Of a stretch of 6,783 nucleotides of DNA, positions 4,641 through 6,783 are shown piece by piece. The notes under the pieces were generated by a model. The model did not search any database. It saw nothing but the letters and a program-made list of their open reading frames with translations, and was not told where the DNA came from. This stretch comes from Rikenellaceae bacterium (GTDB taxonomy: Bacteria; Bacteroidota; Bacteroidia; Bacteroidales; Rikenellaceae): contig JAITVB010000144.1 in assembly GCA_031286025.1 (NCBI GenBank), positions 1 through 6,783 on the forward strand. Reading direction: 5' to 3'. Positions within the stretch are counted from its first letter, which is position 1, and every line of letters starts with the position of its first letter. The translations under genes and the position numbers were made by a program.

Positions 4641-6783
4641 TTACCGCAAGTGTTGGGGCATCAGGCGGCGAATCTCCTCGACCGACAAGCCGCGGCGGGT
4701 AGCATAGTCTTCCAACTGTGTGCGATCAACCTTTCCCACCCCGAACAGGTGTGCCTCGGGATTGGCGAAGACCAGACCGCAAACCGAAGCCGTGGGCGTC
4801 ATTGCATAAGATTCGGTCAACTCAACGCCGACCTGTTCTGTGACATGGAGCAAATCAAAAATTTCGCGCTTTTCAGCATGGTCGGGCATCGCCGGATAGC
4901 CGAAAGCCGGACGGAAACCGATGTATTGCCCTCGGATTATCTTATCCAACGAAAGGTCTTCGCCGGACGAAAACCCCCACAGCGTGCGGCGTACCATCGC
5001 GTGCAACAACTCTGAAAAAGCTTCGGCCAGGCGATCGCCCAGACTGGCGGCCAACAGGGCACGATAGTCATCGCCCGTAGCGCGGTAACGGGCTTGGAGG
5101 GCCTCCATCCCGAGGCCGGTGGTCAGGACAAAGGCCGCCACATAATCATGCCGTCCCGACGAAAGCGGCAGAAGGAAATCCGCCAGGCAAAGGTTCGCGG
5201 GGCGGCCTGCCTCCTGATTGCGAAGTTGAGGCAGACGCAGATGGCCGTCGCCGGTGTGGACCACCACGTCGTCGCCATCGCCGTTGGCGGGATAGATGCC
5301 CACGACGGCATTGGCTTGCAACAGGCGGTCGCGGACGATTTCGTCCAACAGCGCCCGGCCATCGTCGTATAACGTTTTGGCGGCATCGCCCTTCTCGGGA
5401 TGCGTGAATAATTCCGGGAAACGGCCGGATAGTTCCCATGCGCCGAAAAACGGCGTCCAATGGATGTATTCGACAATTTCGGCCAACGAAAAATCTTTAA
5501 AGACGATTTTCCCGAGTTGGTTCGGGGCGGCGACCTCCGTATAGGGAAGCGTCAGGCGGTTGGCGCGGGCGGCGGCCAACGAAATGTATCGTTTGTCAAC
5601 CTCGCGTTTCGAAAAATCTTCACGCAGGCGGTGTTGGCCCCGACGCAGGTCGAGAAGGTAGGCTTCACGCCGATCCGAGAACAATTCGGAGAGGATCTTG
5701 ATGTCGTCCGAAGCATCGCGGGCGTGGATCACCGGGCCCGAGTAGAGCGGGGCGATCATCACCGCCGTGTGGACGGCCGAGGTCGTTGCTCCGCCGATCA
5801 GCACCGGGATTTTCAAATTGCGGCGTTCAAGCTCGGTGACGACCTTTATCATTTCTTCCAACGAAGGGGTGATCAGGCCGCTCAGGCCGATCACGTCGGC
5901 GCGGTGTTCGACAGCTGCGTCGACGATCGTTTCGGCGGGCACCATCACGCCCAGGTCGGTGATCGCGTAGCCGTTGCAAGCCATCACGACCGACACGATG
6001 TTTTTGCCGATATCATGCACGTCGCCCTTGACCGTGGCGATCAGCACGCGGCCGGCCGAGTCGGTTTTCCCTTCGGCGCGTTCCTTTTCTATATAAGGCG
6101 TGAGATATGCGACGCTCGCCTTCATCACCCGGGCGCTCTTGACGACTTGGGGCAGAAACATTTTCCCGGAGCCGAACAGTTCACCAACCTGGGCCATCCC
6201 GGCCATCAGTACATCTTCGATCACGGCCAACGGCGAACCGGCGTCGACCAACGCTTCGGCCGTATCGGCTTCGATGTATTCCGAAATGCCTTTGACCAGA
6301 CTGCAGGCCAAGCGTTCGGCCGGGGTTCCTGCGCGCCACGCCTGTTGTTCTTTCGGGGCTTCCGCCACACCTTCGCGCTCGCGAACCTGCGAGGCATAGG
6401 CCGACAGGCGTTCGGTCGCATTTTTATCCGTATTGAGCACGACAGCTTCGGCCAAAGCAAGCAGGTCGGGGTCGATATCGCTGTAAACGGGTAACATGGC
6501 CGGATTGACGATCGCCATATCGAGGCCTGCTGCGATCGCGTGGTAAAGGAAAACGGAATGCATCGCCTCGCGTACCGGGTTGTTGCCCCGGAACGAAAAC
6601 GAGAGATTGCTCACCCCGCCGCTCACACACACACCCGGGCAGTTGGCCCTGATCCAACGGACGGCTTCGATGAAATCGATACCGTAGGCATTGTGTTCTT
6701 CAATACCGGTCGCCACGGCCAACACGTTGGGGTCGAAAATGATATCCTCGGCCGGGAAACCTGCTTCCACAAGCAGACGGTAG
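4641..6783 (-). CDS. metH: Cobalamin-dependent methionine synthase, C-terminal part (runs off the window)
   Basis: MetH moves the methyl group of 5-methyltetrahydrofolate to homocysteine through methylcobalamin, making methionine in the cytoplasm. About 713 C-terminal residues are present; the first half (homocysteine-binding domain and most of the folate domain) lies past 6783. The frame stays open to the edge (YRLL precedes the internal GTG at 6770), so that GTG is not the start. Numbering from this GTG: end of the pterin-binding domain to about 115, cobalamin cap about 145-235 ([12 protein letters not shown], 206-217), cobalamin domain about 240-365 with axial His252 in GDVHDIG and Ser303, matching E. 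coli Asp757-His759-Ser810. The AdoMet reactivation domain spans about 395-709, with RPAFGYP at 620-626 and Glu583 matching Arg1134 and Glu1097. Two AdoMet-contact positions differ: E. coli Asp946 is His437 and Tyr1189 is Leu675. Any regulatory leader lies outside the window. Confidence 0.96.
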   Translation of the reverse strand, partial: YRLLVEAGFPAEDIIFDPNVLAVATGIEEHNAYGIDFIEAVRWIRANCPGVCVSGGVSNLSFSFRGNNPVREAMHSVFLYHAIAAGLDMAIVNPAMLPVYSDIDPDLLALAEAVVLNTDKNATERLSAYASQVREREGVAEAPKEQQAWRAGTPAERLACSLVKGISEYIEADTAEALVDAGSPLAVIEDVLMAGMAQVGELFGSGKMFLPQVVKSARVMKASVAYLTPYIEKERAEGKTDSAGRVLIATVKGDVHDIGKNIVSVVMACNGYAITDLGVMVPAETIVDAAVEHRADVIGLSGLITPSLEEMIKVVTELERRNLKIPVLIGGATTSAVHTAVMIAPLYSGPVIHARDASDDIKILSELFSDRREAYLLDLRRGQHRLREDFSKREVDKRYISLAAARANRLTLPYTEVAAPNQLGKIVFKDFSLAEIVEYIHWTPFFGAWELSGRFPELFTHPEKGDAAKTLYDDGRALLDEIVRDRLLQANAVVGIYPANGDGDDVVVHTGDGHLRLPQLRNQEAGRPANLCLADFLLPLSSGRHDYVAAFVLTTGLGMEALQARYRATGDDYRALLAASLGDRLAEAFSELLHAMVRRTLWGFSSGEDLSLDKIIRGQYIGFRPAFGYPAMPDHAEKREIFDLLHVTEQVGVELTESYAMTPTASVCGLVFANPEAHLFGVGKVDRTQLEDYATRRGLSVEEIRRLMPQHLR

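Noticed and set aside
5460..6494. A 344-codon open frame on the plus strand inside metH
   Set aside because: It is the shadow of metH, which has clear cobalamin-binding motifs on the other strand; its composition (His, Arg, Asp, Phe-rich) is typical of an antisense artefact.
6768..6770. GTG codon as the start of metH
   Set aside because: The frame continues upstream to the window edge with family-like residues (YRLL), and the protein would begin in the middle of the folate-binding domain, so this is an internal codon of a longer gene.

Overview
The window comes from the chromosome of a Bacteroidota organism, most likely a GC-rich Bacteroidales (Alistipes-like base composition is one possibility, not proven). 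Three things point there. The gene content is typical of the phylum: a DUF5117/DUF4953-type secreted metzincin, a DUF2141 protein, and an HTH_34 regulator paired with a membrane protein. The promoter elements fit the phylum consensus TTTG-N19-21-TAnnTTTG. The starts lack Shine-Dalgarno sequences and sit in AT-rich leaders. The genes are rich in G/C-ending codons, while the gaps between them are AT-rich.

Layout. Positions 1-362 hold no convincing gene. They contain a nested inverted-repeat element (about 61-180), a -7 promoter box (281-288) and a perfect 15-bp inverted repeat (292-330) lying where the transcript should begin. Positions 363-2876 (+) encode an exported zinc metalloprotease of 837 residues with an intact metzincin site. 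A hairpin at 2943-2966 separates it from the convergent minus-strand genes. From 4418 down to 3003 (-) runs a three-gene unit: a six-helix membrane protein, a small winged-helix regulator overlapping it by 8 bp, and a secreted DUF2141 protein. A well-spaced promoter at 4457-4488 drives it. Positions 4641-6783 (-) carry the C-terminal part of cobalamin-dependent methionine synthase (metH), which runs off the right edge. A possible large-loop terminator follows it.

How the genes relate. The protease and metH are independent units. The three-gene unit looks like a regulator co-expressed with an inner-membrane partner and an exported small protein; its signal and targets are not evident from sequence. 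I found no CRISPR array, tRNA, rRNA, transposase or phage gene, and no convincing new multi-gene system. The points most worth a second look are two changed AdoMet-contact positions in the MetH reactivation domain, the 5'-end hairpin ahead of the protease, and the repeat-like element at the left edge.
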